Translations under genes and position numbers: made by a program
Shown here: positions 45,631-54,291 of the stretch, one piece after another
How the letters are laid out: every line of letters starts with the position of its first letter
Position numbering within the stretch: the first letter of the stretch is position 1
NCBI GenBank assembly: GCA_012729725.1
Contig: JAAYCO010000009.1
Location: 1-59,014 of the forward strand
Source of the DNA: Planctomycetota bacterium
Lineage (GTDB): Bacteria > Planctomycetota > Phycisphaerae > SM23-33
Length of the DNA: 59,014 bases
Reading direction: 5' to 3'
Notes under the pieces: generated by a model
Seen by the model: the letters and a program-made list of their open reading frames with translations, nothing else
What the model was told of the DNA's origin: nothing
The model's database searches: none

Positions 45631-45710
45631 GTGAAGCAGGCAGTCGATCGAGCATTGTAGACCTGACTGGAATATGCTGATCGAAAGACTATCTGCTTCA
45701 CTTCTTTTTT
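45631..45710 (+). terminator. Long imperfect hairpin with T-run (terminator or small RNA)
   Basis: Bases 45631-45654 pair with 45677-45701, beginning with a perfect nine-base end stem, and a T-rich tail reaches 45710. It may end the membrane-protein transcript. A TAGAAT at 45620-45625 with TTGATT at 45599-45604 (15-base spacer) lies just before it, so it could instead be a short independent RNA. In the gap 45571-46179 I see only this hairpin, tRNA-Leu, its promoter and a small hairpin. Confidence 0.55.
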
Positions 45711-45854
45711 GCGCCACGCCGAGATTTCTCAACCGATCAGCACAGCCGCTTAAGCATCCGGCGCAACCACATCGCTTGAAGGCTTGAAATGCCGGCACTC
45801 GTGAAGCAATCTCGAAAAGACCAGCCCCGAGGGAGTGTAACACACCTGGCTCAA

Positions 45855-45879
45855 ACCCAAGGCCCTATAGACCTTGGGT
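45855..45879 (-). terminator. Small hairpin downstream of tRNA-Leu
   Basis: An eight-base-pair stem (45855-45862 with 45872-45879) lies 12 bases past the 3' end of tRNA-Leu on the minus strand. The T content after it is low. Confidence 0.45.
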
Positions 45880-45891
45880 ATCATGCATAAC

Positions 45892-45975
45892 TGCCCGGGA
45901 CAGGACTTGAACCTGCATGGGCCGAAGCCCACCAGCCCCTCAAGCTGGCGCGTCTGCCAATTCCGCCACCCGGGC
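45892..45975 (-). tRNA. tRNA-Leu (GAG anticodon)
   Basis: An 84-base class II tRNA. On the minus strand the acceptor stem GCCCGGG pairs with CCCGGGC and the discriminator is A. The anticodon stem CCAGC/GCTGG encloses TTGAGGG, giving GAG. A long variable arm is present, as expected for Leu. CCA is not encoded. Confidence 0.97.
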
Positions 45976-45987
45976 AAGCTTCAGGTC

Positions 45988-46016
45988 AGCATAGTCGCCA
46001 AGGCCCGCCCTGTCAA
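45988..46016 (-). promoter_or_regulatory. Sigma-70 promoter of tRNA-Leu
   Basis: On the minus strand, a perfect TTGACA (46016-46011) and TATGCT (45993-45988) are spaced by 17 bases. Transcription would start about seven bases before the mature 5' end. Confidence 0.7.
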
Positions 46017-46179
46017 GAAAGCCGTTTGGCGGATGATAAAATCCCGCCGGCGATCCCGTGGCGTCGCCGGCGCAAGCACGCAGATTGCACAACCTGGACA
46101 GAATTCTCTTCCTCTGGAGCACAAGGATATGTAACATGGATCAAGGCAAAAGTCTCTCCGCAAAGTAAATAGGGGCAGC

Positions 46180-46818
46180 ATGACGGACAAGACACTTTCG
46201 GTTCTTCTGGTTGATGACCATCTGATGGTCCGTGAAGGCTTGGCCTTCATAATCAACCGTGATCCAGGCATGAAGGTTGTTGGCGAATGCGGCGATGGAC
46301 TGCGCGTTTGCCAGATGGCCCAACAGCTTGACCCGGACGTGGTGGTGCTGGACATTGAAATGCCAGGACTCAACGGCCTGGATGTCTGCCGGGAGCTCAC
46401 GCGCAAGTTTAAGTCCTTGCGAGTGCTGATGCTTACGATGCACGACGACGAGCATTTCGTCGTCCGCGCAATTCAGGCAGGGGCGGCTGGTTACCTGCTT
46501 AAAGACGCCGCTGCCCACAAGCTGACCGAGGGCATCAGGACCGTCGCCTCAGGCCGCCCGTTCTTCGACCAGCCGGAACATCGGCAGGTGGGTGAACTCC
46601 CTGCCGAGGATAGATACGACAGCCTCACGATCCGCGAACGCCAGGTGCTTCAGATGGTGGCGGAGGGCAGAACAAACCGCCAGATCGCCCATCATCTCCG
46701 ACTGGCGGTCAAAACAGTCGACACCCACCGCACTCGCCTGATGCGAAAGCTCGACATCCACAACGTCAATGAACTGGTCAGATACGCATTGAAGCGCGGC
46801 ATCGTTCACCTGCCATAG
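46180..46818 (+). CDS. NarL/FixJ-type response regulator
   Basis: A 212-residue regulator. The receiver domain (1-125) has the acidic pocket in LVDDHLM, the phospho-acceptor Asp in VVVLDIEMPGLNG, and the switch Lys in YLLKDAA. A LuxR-type helix-turn-helix (about 148-205) contains LTIRERQVLQ and VKTVDTHRTRLMRKL. It probably binds DNA as a dimer after phosphorylation. No cognate HisKA_3 kinase is adjacent; the next gene is a GGDEF/HD-GYP protein. AGGGG precedes the ATG. Confidence 0.94.
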   Translation: MTDKTLSVLLVDDHLMVREGLAFIINRDPGMKVVGECGDGLRVCQMAQQLDPDVVVLDIEMPGLNGLDVCRELTRKFKSLRVLMLTMHDDEHFVVRAIQAGAAGYLLKDAAAHKLTEGIRTVASGRPFFDQPEHRQVGELPAEDRYDSLTIRERQVLQMVAEGRTNRQIAHHLRLAVKTVDTHRTRLMRKLDIHNVNELVRYALKRGIVHLP

Positions 46819-46969
46819 ACTTGTCGCTTGCCCGCTGAATAAACCTCATCACGCTTGCCCGCCCACATCAAAACGCACCGGCCCCACCCATGACTTGTCA
46901 AGCCGCAGCCCTTCATTGCCGAAGATAAAGGTATGCGGTAGTGCTGTATACGCACCCATGAGGAAACAA

Positions 46970-49189
46970 ATGCAAGGCAGGCTTAGACTGACATCACCGG
47001 GCGCTCTTCTGATACTGGCAGTATGTCTGACGGGCGCCATTCTGTTGCTGGATTCCTATCTGTTCAAGCCCTATGTTGAATCACAGCGCGACGCTGCCCT
47101 TCACGATCAGGCCCATCGAGTTGAACAAAGCGCAAGCGGCATACTTGCGGCGCAAACGCTGCACCTGTCCAATATTGCCAACCTGACGGATTCGCAAAAT
47201 GCGACCATCGGGGATGCACAACTCGCCCAAATGGCAACGCCGCTGTTTGAAAACTCCAAGATATCATTTGCATGGACATGCGATTCAACAGGCATTGTGG
47301 CTGCATGGGGCGCGCAAGGCTTGAATGACGCCCTGCGGGCGGAACTGGCCTCTGCTGCCGCGGAGGCTCGGCGCGACAGCGGGCTGATGAGAATCAACAA
47401 AAGCATCATTGTCTTCTCGCGGCATTGCACCTCGGGTTCGAGCGGCAGGCATCTTTACTTGGCGACTACCCTGAGCAACGACATGCTTGCATCCATGGGT
47501 CGATCCGCCGGCGCGCAGGTTACGGTGGTCAACGCCGACTCCCTGCCGCCAAAGGTGCTGCAGGACGCCTCAACTGCCCGGGCGGTCTGGCCCTCGGGCG
47601 ACGACAGGCTTTCGGTGGCCTGGCTGGCAAGCGACACCAGCGGAAAGACGCTCGGATACTTCCGCGCCGACCTGCCAGCATCGCAGATTTACGCACAGGC
47701 CGCCGCCGCCAGGCGGATCGTTCTGATCATCCTGTCGCTGTCGGTGGGCCTGGTGCTGCTGGTCATCATGGGAACACACATGCTTATCGCCGGGCCGGTG
47801 GTTCGGCTGCTGCGCCGCCTTCAACAACTTGACAGCGGCGAGACCAGCAGCGAGCCGCTGACGCACGACCTGCACGGCGAGCCACTGGTCATCGCTCGAC
47901 GCCTTCAATCCGCGTTCGAGCGTCTGGCCCACATGTCCAAGACCGACCAGCTTACCAGTCTTGCCAACCGCAGGCATTTCAGCGAGGTGCTCGACTGCTT
48001 CTATCACCAATCGAGGCGATACAACCGCCCGATGTCGGTGATCATGCTCGACATGGATTACTTTAAGGCCATCAACGACTCCGCCGGGCACCAGGCCGGT
48101 GACGAGGCCCTGAAATTCCTCGCCGGTTGCATCGAGAAGGCATGCCGCAAGGCGGACCTGCCCGCACGGTTCGGCGGCGACGAATTCGCCATCCTGCTGC
48201 CTGAAACCTTCTCGGCCGACGCAATGCAGGTGGCCAAGCGAATTCTGCAGAACGTTTCAAGCCAGCCCTTCTCATCGGGCAACCTGAAGTTCAACCTGAC
48301 CGTATCGATAGGCATAGCCGATCTAAACGCCGGCATGATCGACAGCCCCGAGGGCATGCTGTCGCTTGCCGACCAGGCGCTATACGCAGCCAAGGAAGCC
48401 GGCAGAAACCGCGCCGTGCTTGCAAACGACATGCACGGTGGCGCCAGTCCCAACGACGGCAGGAAGGTCGAAGTGCTCTGCCGGAAGCTCGCCGGACTTG
48501 ACACGCAGTTCAAGGATCTCTTCCTGCAGGCTGTCGAAGAAGTGGTCGAAGTGCTTGAACAGCGCGATCCCAACATGGCCGACCATGCGCGAAAGGTGCA
48601 GCGATACGCCGGGCTCATAGCCAACGAAATGGGCCTGCCCCAACGCGTGGTCAAACGCATCGAAGTGGCCGCAATGCTGCACGATATCGGCATGCTGGCT
48701 ATGCCCGACAGCCTGCTGCTGTGCCCGGGCCAGCTCGACGCCGAGCAGATCAAGAACATGCGACGCCACCCCCTGCTTAGCGTGCGAATCATGGAAGGCA
48801 TGGAATTCCTCGAACACGAAATCCCCGCCGTTCGCTACCATCATGAACGATACGACGGCAAAGGCTATCCCGAGGGCCTCAGCGGGCCGAAGATCCCGCT
48901 TACAGCAAGAATTCTGGCTGTCGCAGACGTGTTCGATGCGATAACCTCCGACCGCGTATTCAGGCGGGCCATGAGCCGCGATCAGGCCATCGACGAGATC
49001 GTCCGCATGGCCGGAAGCCAGTTCGATCCGGAAGTGGTCGATTCATTCGTCGCCGTCTGCAACAAGGCCGGCGACAAACTGATGGAGCAGCCCAAGCGAG
49101 AACCACACGCACGCTGGCGCACGCAAGAAAGCGACGACGAGCAGCCAGCAGCGGCGAGCCCCGGCGGCGACTGCGACGCTACTTCCTGA
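46970..49189 (+). CDS. Membrane GGDEF/HD-GYP protein (c-di-GMP turnover)
   Basis: About 739 residues. Two membrane helices (about 10-30 and 248-270) flank a periplasmic sensor domain. A HAMP-like linker leads to a GGDEF diguanylate cyclase domain (about 320-480), which retains FGGDEF and the inhibitory RxxD site (RKAD) five residues before it. The HD-GYP phosphodiesterase domain (about 510-710) keeps LHDIG, YHHERYDGKGYP and VADVFDAI. Both output domains look intact, which is uncommon in one chain. AGGA precedes the ATG at 46970; an ATG at 46958 is also possible. Its 3' end overlaps that of the convergent dacB by 11 bases. Confidence 0.92.
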   Translation: MQGRLRLTSPGALLILAVCLTGAILLLDSYLFKPYVESQRDAALHDQAHRVEQSASGILAAQTLHLSNIANLTDSQNATIGDAQLAQMATPLFENSKISFAWTCDSTGIVAAWGAQGLNDALRAELASAAAEARRDSGLMRINKSIIVFSRHCTSGSSGRHLYLATTLSNDMLASMGRSAGAQVTVVNADSLPPKVLQDASTARAVWPSGDDRLSVAWLASDTSGKTLGYFRADLPASQIYAQAAAARRIVLIILSLSVGLVLLVIMGTHMLIAGPVVRLLRRLQQLDSGETSSEPLTHDLHGEPLVIARRLQSAFERLAHMSKTDQLTSLANRRHFSEVLDCFYHQSRRYNRPMSVIMLDMDYFKAINDSAGHQAGDEALKFLAGCIEKACRKADLPARFGGDEFAILLPETFSADAMQVAKRILQNVSSQPFSSGNLKFNLTVSIGIADLNAGMIDSPEGMLSLADQALYAAKEAGRNRAVLANDMHGGASPNDGRKVEVLCRKLAGLDTQFKDLFLQAVEEVVEVLEQRDPNMADHARKVQRYAGLIANEMGLPQRVVKRIEVAAMLHDIGMLAMPDSLLLCPGQLDAEQIKNMRRHPLLSVRIMEGMEFLEHEIPAVRYHHERYDGKGYPEGLSGPKIPLTARILAVADVFDAITSDRVFRRAMSRDQAIDEIVRMAGSQFDPEVVDSFVAVCNKAGDKLMEQPKREPHARWRTQESDDEQPAAASPGGDCDATS

Positions 49190-50630
49190 CGGCAGCGGCG
49201 GCGACCATCATCCGGCAGAGTTCATCCTGCATGTTCTTGGTGCGCCATGCCTGGCCGCCAGGCACGTTGTTGGCGAGAATGCAGAATGCGTATCGGGGGC
49301 GGTTCTCCCAGTCCAGCGCGTAACCGCTCAGGCACGACACGCCCAGAATGTAACCTGTCTTGGCGACAACCTTCGCTCTGAAAGCGCCCGTAAGTCTGTC
49401 GCTTAACGTTCCGTCAACGCCGCTGACGGCCAGACTATGCGCGAAGGCAAGATAATCGTCCCTGCGAGTGAACCTGTCTAGCACGCCCGCCATTGCTCTG
49501 GGCGTTATGCGATTGCGGCGCGACAGCCCGCTGCCGTCGCAGATCTCGATGTCGGCTGGATCTATGCTCCAGTCCTTCACCAGCACCTGCTTCATGATTC
49601 GGGCACTGCCCGCCCACGTGCCGTCGCCCGCGCGAAGGAACATAGACTCGGCCGCCATGTTTATGCTTCTTTTGTTGGCGACCGCCAACGCCACCGAGAG
49701 CGGCCCGTTACTGGTCGAAAGACATTTGCTCTCCGCCGGCAGAGCTTGAGTCGCGTATCTGACCTTTCCGCGAAAATCGACTCCGCCAAGCACCAGCCTT
49801 TCAGCAAGCACCCGCCCCGCCATAAGCGGCGGATGATCGGCAGCCACGCTAAGAGGGCTGTTGCTCGCCGAGCGCACCGTGCCCTGCACGGTCAGCACCG
49901 AATCGTCGGCGTTGGACCGGAGCGACCATACGTGCTTGCTGCCGGCGCTGGTGCGGTTCTGAATGCTTATGAATCGGCTCGCCGGCGTAACCACGGGCGC
50001 AATCGTCCCCGCCCTTGAAACAAAAATCACGTCGAAGCAGTTATTGTGGTAATTGAGCCCCGTCACCGGAGCGACAAACCAGTTGTGGTGCTGGTTCTTC
50101 GGCCAGTCGGGGTGGCGGAAAGATTCCAGCGGCTGGGCCTGATCGCGAGTGAACGTCGAATGCACAACAATGTCGCCGTCGATTCTCGTCCCCATCTCGC
50201 GGCGGATGTCCTGCGTCCAGCGGTCGAACTCGTCATATATGCTCGCGCCTACCGAGGCTGCAACTGTCGGATCGCCAAAGGCAGGATCGCCGGAACCCAC
50301 GACATGAATGTCCGAGCCAACCAGGTGAACGCTGGTGGTGAAGTTGAAGTTCTCTCCCAGGCGAGACATCGCAAACGCGCTGGTCAGCACCTTCTGATTG
50401 CTGGCGGGCATGAACTGCTCACCCGGCCGCACGGCTGCGACCGTGGCCCCGCTGGCAAGATCGATAATGACTATGCCCACCCGAGCGTTTGATGCAGCGG
50501 AGTACTCTTCGGCAGTCTTCTCGACGGCAGATTGCGACAGCACCATCTGCCCCGCGGCCAACTGGCCGCCAAGCACCGCCAGCACGGCAAACAAAAGGCA
50601 CGCTTTGTGGATCTGATACAGCGGGTTCAT
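49179..50630 (-). CDS. dacB: D-alanyl-D-alanine carboxypeptidase/endopeptidase (PBP4, S13)
   Basis: A 483-residue S13 penicillin-binding protein that trims or opens peptide cross-links in the periplasm. It has a signal peptide (about 1-26), the nucleophile motif SNQK near residue 77, an SxN-like motif in the segment SGLSRRNRIT, and KTG in AKTGYILG. A long insert between the first two motifs is normal for PBP4. It starts eight bases after pfkA, so the two are co-transcribed, and it ends inside the 3' end of the convergent GGDEF gene. Confidence 0.92.
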   Translation of the reverse strand: MNPLYQIHKACLLFAVLAVLGGQLAAGQMVLSQSAVEKTAEEYSAASNARVGIVIIDLASGATVAAVRPGEQFMPASNQKVLTSAFAMSRLGENFNFTTSVHLVGSDIHVVGSGDPAFGDPTVAASVGASIYDEFDRWTQDIRREMGTRIDGDIVVHSTFTRDQAQPLESFRHPDWPKNQHHNWFVAPVTGLNYHNNCFDVIFVSRAGTIAPVVTPASRFISIQNRTSAGSKHVWSLRSNADDSVLTVQGTVRSASNSPLSVAADHPPLMAGRVLAERLVLGGVDFRGKVRYATQALPAESKCLSTSNGPLSVALAVANKRSINMAAESMFLRAGDGTWAGSARIMKQVLVKDWSIDPADIEICDGSGLSRRNRITPRAMAGVLDRFTRRDDYLAFAHSLAVSGVDGTLSDRLTGAFRAKVVAKTGYILGVSCLSGYALDWENRPRYAFCILANNVPGGQAWRTKNMQDELCRMMVAAAAVRK

Positions 50631-50638
50631 CCGAACGA

Positions 50639-51724
50639 CTAATCTCCGAAGCTTGTTCCGAGTGCCCGAGCCGCCTCCAGCATCGGATGATCAAGCGGCA
50701 CGGTCCTGACCTTGTCCGCGACATCAACTATGGGTATTGAGTCTATCACGCCGTTTTTCTTGATGACGACCCTGCCAAAGCTGCCCTTGTGAACCAGGCA
50801 CATGGCGTGGTGCCCGAAGCCCGTCGCCAGCAGGCGGTCGCGGGGAGTTGGCGGGCCGCCGCGTTGAATGTGCCCCAACACTATCGACCTGCTCTCGATC
50901 CCGGTGATCTTTTCAACCTGGTCGGAGACAAACTTGGCGACGCCGCCCAGGCGGATCGGATCCGGCGACGCTTCATTTATGTGGTCTATGAACATCTTGC
51001 CGCCTGCCTGTTTGGCGCCCTCGCCGGCTGCGATAATCGTGAACCGCTTGCCTATCTTGCTGCGTTCAACGCATTTGGCGGCTACCTTTTCGATGTCGAA
51101 TGCAATCTCGGGAATAAGGATCACATCCGCGCCGCTGGCGACCCCCGCATTAAGCGCAAGCCAGCCCGCGTACCGGCCCATGATTTCGACAACCATCACT
51201 CGATGGTGGCTCGATGCCGTTGTATGCACCTTGTCCAGCGCATCGGAGGCCGTCGTCACGGCAGTGTCGTGCCCGAAGGTCACGTCGCTGCCCCAAAGGT
51301 CATTGTCGATGGTCTTGGGCACTCCGACGATGCTCATGCCGGCGTCGATGAGTTTGGCGGCGCCGCTCATGGTTCCGTCGCCGCCGATGACTACAAGGGC
51401 GTCGAGCCCCGCCTTCTTGTAGTGCTTGATGACCTGGTCGCGAACGTCCTTCATCACCCACTTGCCGTCCTGACGCACCGCATACGATGAAGGATTGGCC
51501 TTATTACATGAACCCAGAATCGTGCCGCCCAAGGTCAGAATGTTGCTTACATCGTCGCGTTTGAGCGGGCAAAAACGATCTTCAATCAGGCCAAGATAAC
51601 CGTCTTCGATTCCGATGACCTCGATGCCGGCGCCCATGGCGTTCTTCGCCACCGCCCTGATAACCGCATTCAATCCCGGACAATCGCCGCCGCCGGTCAG
51701 AATTCCTATTCGCTTAAGTGCCAT
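50639..51724 (-). CDS. pfkA: 6-phosphofructokinase
   Basis: Phosphorylates fructose 6-phosphate in glycolysis. The protein has 361 residues. The opening IGILTGGGDCPGLN and the GGDGTMSGA and PKTIDNDLWGSD motifs identify the family. Gly at the position equivalent to 104 points to ATP, while Lys at the position equivalent to 124 is the state found in PPi enzymes and in some ATP enzymes, so the phosphate donor is uncertain. The start at 51724 has GGGGAG upstream; a longer reading to 51877 is rejected because it has no family match. It precedes dacB by eight bases. Confidence 0.92.
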   Translation of the reverse strand: MALKRIGILTGGGDCPGLNAVIRAVAKNAMGAGIEVIGIEDGYLGLIEDRFCPLKRDDVSNILTLGGTILGSCNKANPSSYAVRQDGKWVMKDVRDQVIKHYKKAGLDALVVIGGDGTMSGAAKLIDAGMSIVGVPKTIDNDLWGSDVTFGHDTAVTTASDALDKVHTTASSHHRVMVVEIMGRYAGWLALNAGVASGADVILIPEIAFDIEKVAAKCVERSKIGKRFTIIAAGEGAKQAGGKMFIDHINEASPDPIRLGGVAKFVSDQVEKITGIESRSIVLGHIQRGGPPTPRDRLLATGFGHHAMCLVHKGSFGRVVIKKNGVIDSIPIVDVADKVRTVPLDHPMLEAARALGTSFGD

Positions 51725-51830
51725 CCGTAGCTCCCCAGGCGGCGTGGGCCGCCGAATTGGCTCAACAACAAAACGTCCTGGTGTCGATAGTAAAGCAGTC
51801 TGTCGGACAAGAAAAGGATAAAGTGCGCCC

Positions 51831-52151
51831 ATGGCCAAGCCGTCGGGATCAGATCGTCGCAGGCACGCTCGCAGCAAGATTGCCGCCCCTGTGAAGTTTT
51901 ATCATGCCTCAGCCAACAAGGAATACCCTGCCAGGTGCATAGACGTTTCGCCAGGCGGAATGGGCATGGTGGTGTCGCCCGTTGCGCCGATAAAAGCCGG
52001 GCAGCATGTGCAGGTCATCGCCCCTGAGGCTCAGGCACTTGCCGAACAACTGCCCCCCGGCGACAAGATAGACGCTACAGTCGCCCGCGTGGAGCGCGGT
52101 GCTTTGCCAACCGGCGGGCAGGTTGTCGTCGGACTCAAGATCGATAACTGA
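51831..52151 (+). CDS. Small PilZ-domain protein
   Basis: A 106-residue single-domain PilZ protein, a c-di-GMP receptor. The N-terminal Arg motif is RRRHARSK (RxxxR) near residues 9-15, and the second motif DVSPGGMG (DxSxxG) follows about 28 residues later, so the binding set is complete. It is the only cytosolic effector of this kind in the window, about 3 kb from a GGDEF/HD-GYP gene, and might report its activity. It is divergent from pfkA. Confidence 0.85.
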   Translation: MAKPSGSDRRRHARSKIAAPVKFYHASANKEYPARCIDVSPGGMGMVVSPVAPIKAGQHVQVIAPEAQALAEQLPPGDKIDATVARVERGALPTGGQVVVGLKIDN

Positions 52152-52159
52152 CCGCCTCG

Positions 52160-52576
52160 TCAGGTTTTACCCGGCACGTCGCCGGCGGTGGCGTCGGCAG
52201 TGTGATCCGGCGGCTCGTGAGGCAGCGGCGCCTTATCTCGACGTTGCGCGCCCGCCCATTCCAGAAGCACCCGCTCGGCCTCTTCGGTAAGTCCATCCGG
52301 CGGGGCATCTGCGTACATGTCGCCGTTAAGCGTCACAACCGCGTGGCCCTTCTGGAAGTCTATCCACGCGGTTGTGGTGATTTCGTCCTGAGGCCCCGTA
52401 TCGCCCAGTGCGTCGTTTGGCGCCCAGTCTATTGGCAACTCGGCGTTATACGCCCAGGAATCGGGCATTCCCCCATCGTGATCATCAAGAATGTCCTGAT
52501 AATCATCCACGGGGTGATTCGGCAGGTGAACCTGCACCCACCGGCGGTCTCCGTTTGTGCGTTCCATGCCAGCCAT
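52160..52576 (-). CDS. Hypothetical acidic protein
   Basis: About 138 residues, acidic and rich in Asp, Pro and Trp, with no signal peptide or membrane helix. No family is recognised. The start at 52576 is chosen because GGGGGA lies eight bases upstream; reading further to 52636 adds 20 residues without support. It ends eight bases from the convergent PilZ gene. Function unknown. Confidence 0.6.
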   Translation of the reverse strand: MAGMERTNGDRRWVQVHLPNHPVDDYQDILDDHDGGMPDSWAYNAELPIDWAPNDALGDTGPQDEITTTAWIDFQKGHAVVTLNGDMYADAPPDGLTEEAERVLLEWAGAQRRDKAPLPHEPPDHTADATAGDVPGKT

Positions 52577-52705
52577 TGTTCGTCCCCCTGATAAATCATA
52601 GCAGATCGATTGGGCATCCGCGCGCGGAGCGAGCACGGGCGCGAGCCGAGCTTGAATTGTTGCCGCTGCTTGTTACACTTCGCAGAAGGAAGGAATCTAT
52701 TACCG

Positions 52706-53878
52706 ATGACGGTTGCCTACTTTGATTGTTTTGCGGGGGCAGGCGGCGACATGATCGTCGCTTCTCTCATCTCGGCTGGATGCAGTTTCGAAGACCTGCA
52801 GAAGCAACTGGCCAGGCTTGAGTCGCACGCGGGGCTTTCGATCCAGAACGTCACCAGGCATGGCCTGTCGGGTCTGAAGTTCGAGGTGGACGCCGGCGAC
52901 CACCACCACCCGCACCGCCACCTGGGCGACATTATTGCGATGATCGACGCCGCCCAACTGCCGCCCAGAGCTGCCCAACGTGCAAAGGCGGTTTTTGAAC
53001 GCCTTGGCGCAGCCGAGGCAAAGGTTCACCAGTGCCCCATCGATCACGTCCACTTTCACGAGGTCGGCGCGATAGACAGCATTATGGACATCGTGGGCGC
53101 GTGCCTGGCAATGGAAATGCTGAATATCGACCGCATCATATGTTCGCCCCTGCCGCTGGGCGACGGCACGGTCTCCAGCGCTCACGGCATTATGCCCGTT
53201 CCAGCGCCCGCAACGGCGGAATTGCTTAAGGGCGTGCCGATCAGTCAGCACAACGTCAAGGGCGAGGCCGTCACGCCGACGGCAGCAGCAATATTCACGA
53301 CCCTCGCCGAGTCGTTCTCCTCGATGCCGGCAATGCTGGTGTCCGCCGTCGGCTACGGCGCGGGCACGCGCGAGGGCGACCCCCTGCCGGGTTTGCTAAG
53401 AGTGTTCCTTGGCGATGCCCAAGGCGGCGAAGGTAATGCCGATTCGCTTGTTGAGCTTTCGGCGAACCTTGACGATACAACCGGCGAAATCATCGCCGAC
53501 ACGTTGGAGAAGCTTCTTGCCGGCGGCTGCGTTGATGCATGGGCAACGCCCATTGTCATGAAGAAGTCGCGACCCGCCTGGGTGCTCTCGGCCTTGTGCG
53601 CGCCGGCGGACGTATCGGCGGCCCAGGAGATCATCTTCCGCCACACGACGACGTTTGGCGTGCGACACAGGTTGTGCAGGCGCCGCAAGCTTCTCAGGCG
53701 GCATGTTACTGTTGAAACGCCGTACGGGCCGCTGCGCGTGAAAGTCGGCAGCCTTGATGGAAAAGACATCACCGCATCTCCCGAATTCGCCGATTGTCAG
53801 CGAGCGGCCGAGGCTCATCACGCCGCAGTGCGGCAGGTGATGGCCGCTGCGCAAAAAGCTTTCGAGGACGCTAAATGA
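52706..53878 (+). CDS. larC: LarC-type nickel-insertion protein (pincer cofactor synthesis)
   Basis: LarC inserts nickel into the pyridinium-dithiocarboxylate nucleotide to make the nickel-pincer cofactor of LarA-type enzymes. The 390 residues begin with the family opening AYFDCFAGAGGDM, followed by a His-rich stretch near residue 60 (DHHHPHRH), HVHFHEVGAIDSI and a C-terminal ferredoxin-like region. In L. plantarum larC is made by a frameshift from two reading frames; here it is one continuous frame. The ATG at 52706 has AAGGAAGG upstream. Its stop overlaps the next start by four bases. A LarA-like gene lies 47 kb upstream. Confidence 0.92.
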   Translation: MTVAYFDCFAGAGGDMIVASLISAGCSFEDLQKQLARLESHAGLSIQNVTRHGLSGLKFEVDAGDHHHPHRHLGDIIAMIDAAQLPPRAAQRAKAVFERLGAAEAKVHQCPIDHVHFHEVGAIDSIMDIVGACLAMEMLNIDRIICSPLPLGDGTVSSAHGIMPVPAPATAELLKGVPISQHNVKGEAVTPTAAAIFTTLAESFSSMPAMLVSAVGYGAGTREGDPLPGLLRVFLGDAQGGEGNADSLVELSANLDDTTGEIIADTLEKLLAGGCVDAWATPIVMKKSRPAWVLSALCAPADVSAAQEIIFRHTTTFGVRHRLCRRRKLLRRHVTVETPYGPLRVKVGSLDGKDITASPEFADCQRAAEAHHAAVRQVMAAAQKAFEDAK

Positions 53879-54276
53879 CGTATGAGCAGATGCTGACAAT
53901 CTGCACGCTGCTGTTGGCGGTCTCCGCCCTTCTGCTCTCGGGGGTGCTGGTCATCGCCAGGCGAAGAAACGCCGCCCGTGACGATCAGTTGAAAGAGTTG
54001 GCCCGGCAAATCGATCGGCGCCTTGAGGCCCGCATGAGCCAGTTGCAGGATCTTGTCGATCAGGCCCGGGTGCAGGTGCGCGAGCTTAAGAAGCTTGATA
54101 GTTTCTCGGCAACGCCGGTTGAGTCCGGTGTGGTTCAAACGCAGGAGCAGGAAGTGCTTCGCCTTTACTCGATGGACATGAGTCTCATTGAAATCGCCCG
54201 CCGGCTGGGGCTTTCGGTGGGAGAGGTGGAACTGACGCTGAATCTGCACAAATCGCAGCCGGCCCCTCAAGCATGA
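53875..54276 (+). CDS. Small membrane-anchored coiled-coil protein with helix-turn-helix-like C-terminus
   Basis: A 133-residue protein: one membrane helix (about 8-27), a short coiled coil (about 33-70), then about 45 residues with the helix-turn-helix pattern YSMDMSLIEIARRLGLSVGEV seen in DUF6115/DUF2802-like proteins. Its role is unknown. The ATG overlaps the larC stop by four bases, so it is coupled to larC, and a glycosyltransferase follows after 15 bases. A membrane-bound regulator is a possibility only. Confidence 0.7.
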   Translation: MTYEQMLTICTLLLAVSALLLSGVLVIARRRNAARDDQLKELARQIDRRLEARMSQLQDLVDQARVQVRELKKLDSFSATPVESGVVQTQEQEVLRLYSMDMSLIEIARRLGLSVGEVELTLNLHKSQPAPQA

Positions 54277-54291
54277 AATGAAGGAGCAGTT

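Noticed and set aside
45625-45843. Small minus-strand open frame in the gap before tRNA-Leu
   Set aside because: No ribosome binding site, no recognisable protein features, and it overlaps the hairpin.
51725-51877. N-terminal extension of pfkA
   Set aside because: The conserved start of the family lies at 51724 with a good ribosome binding site, and the extension overlaps the PilZ gene on the other strand.
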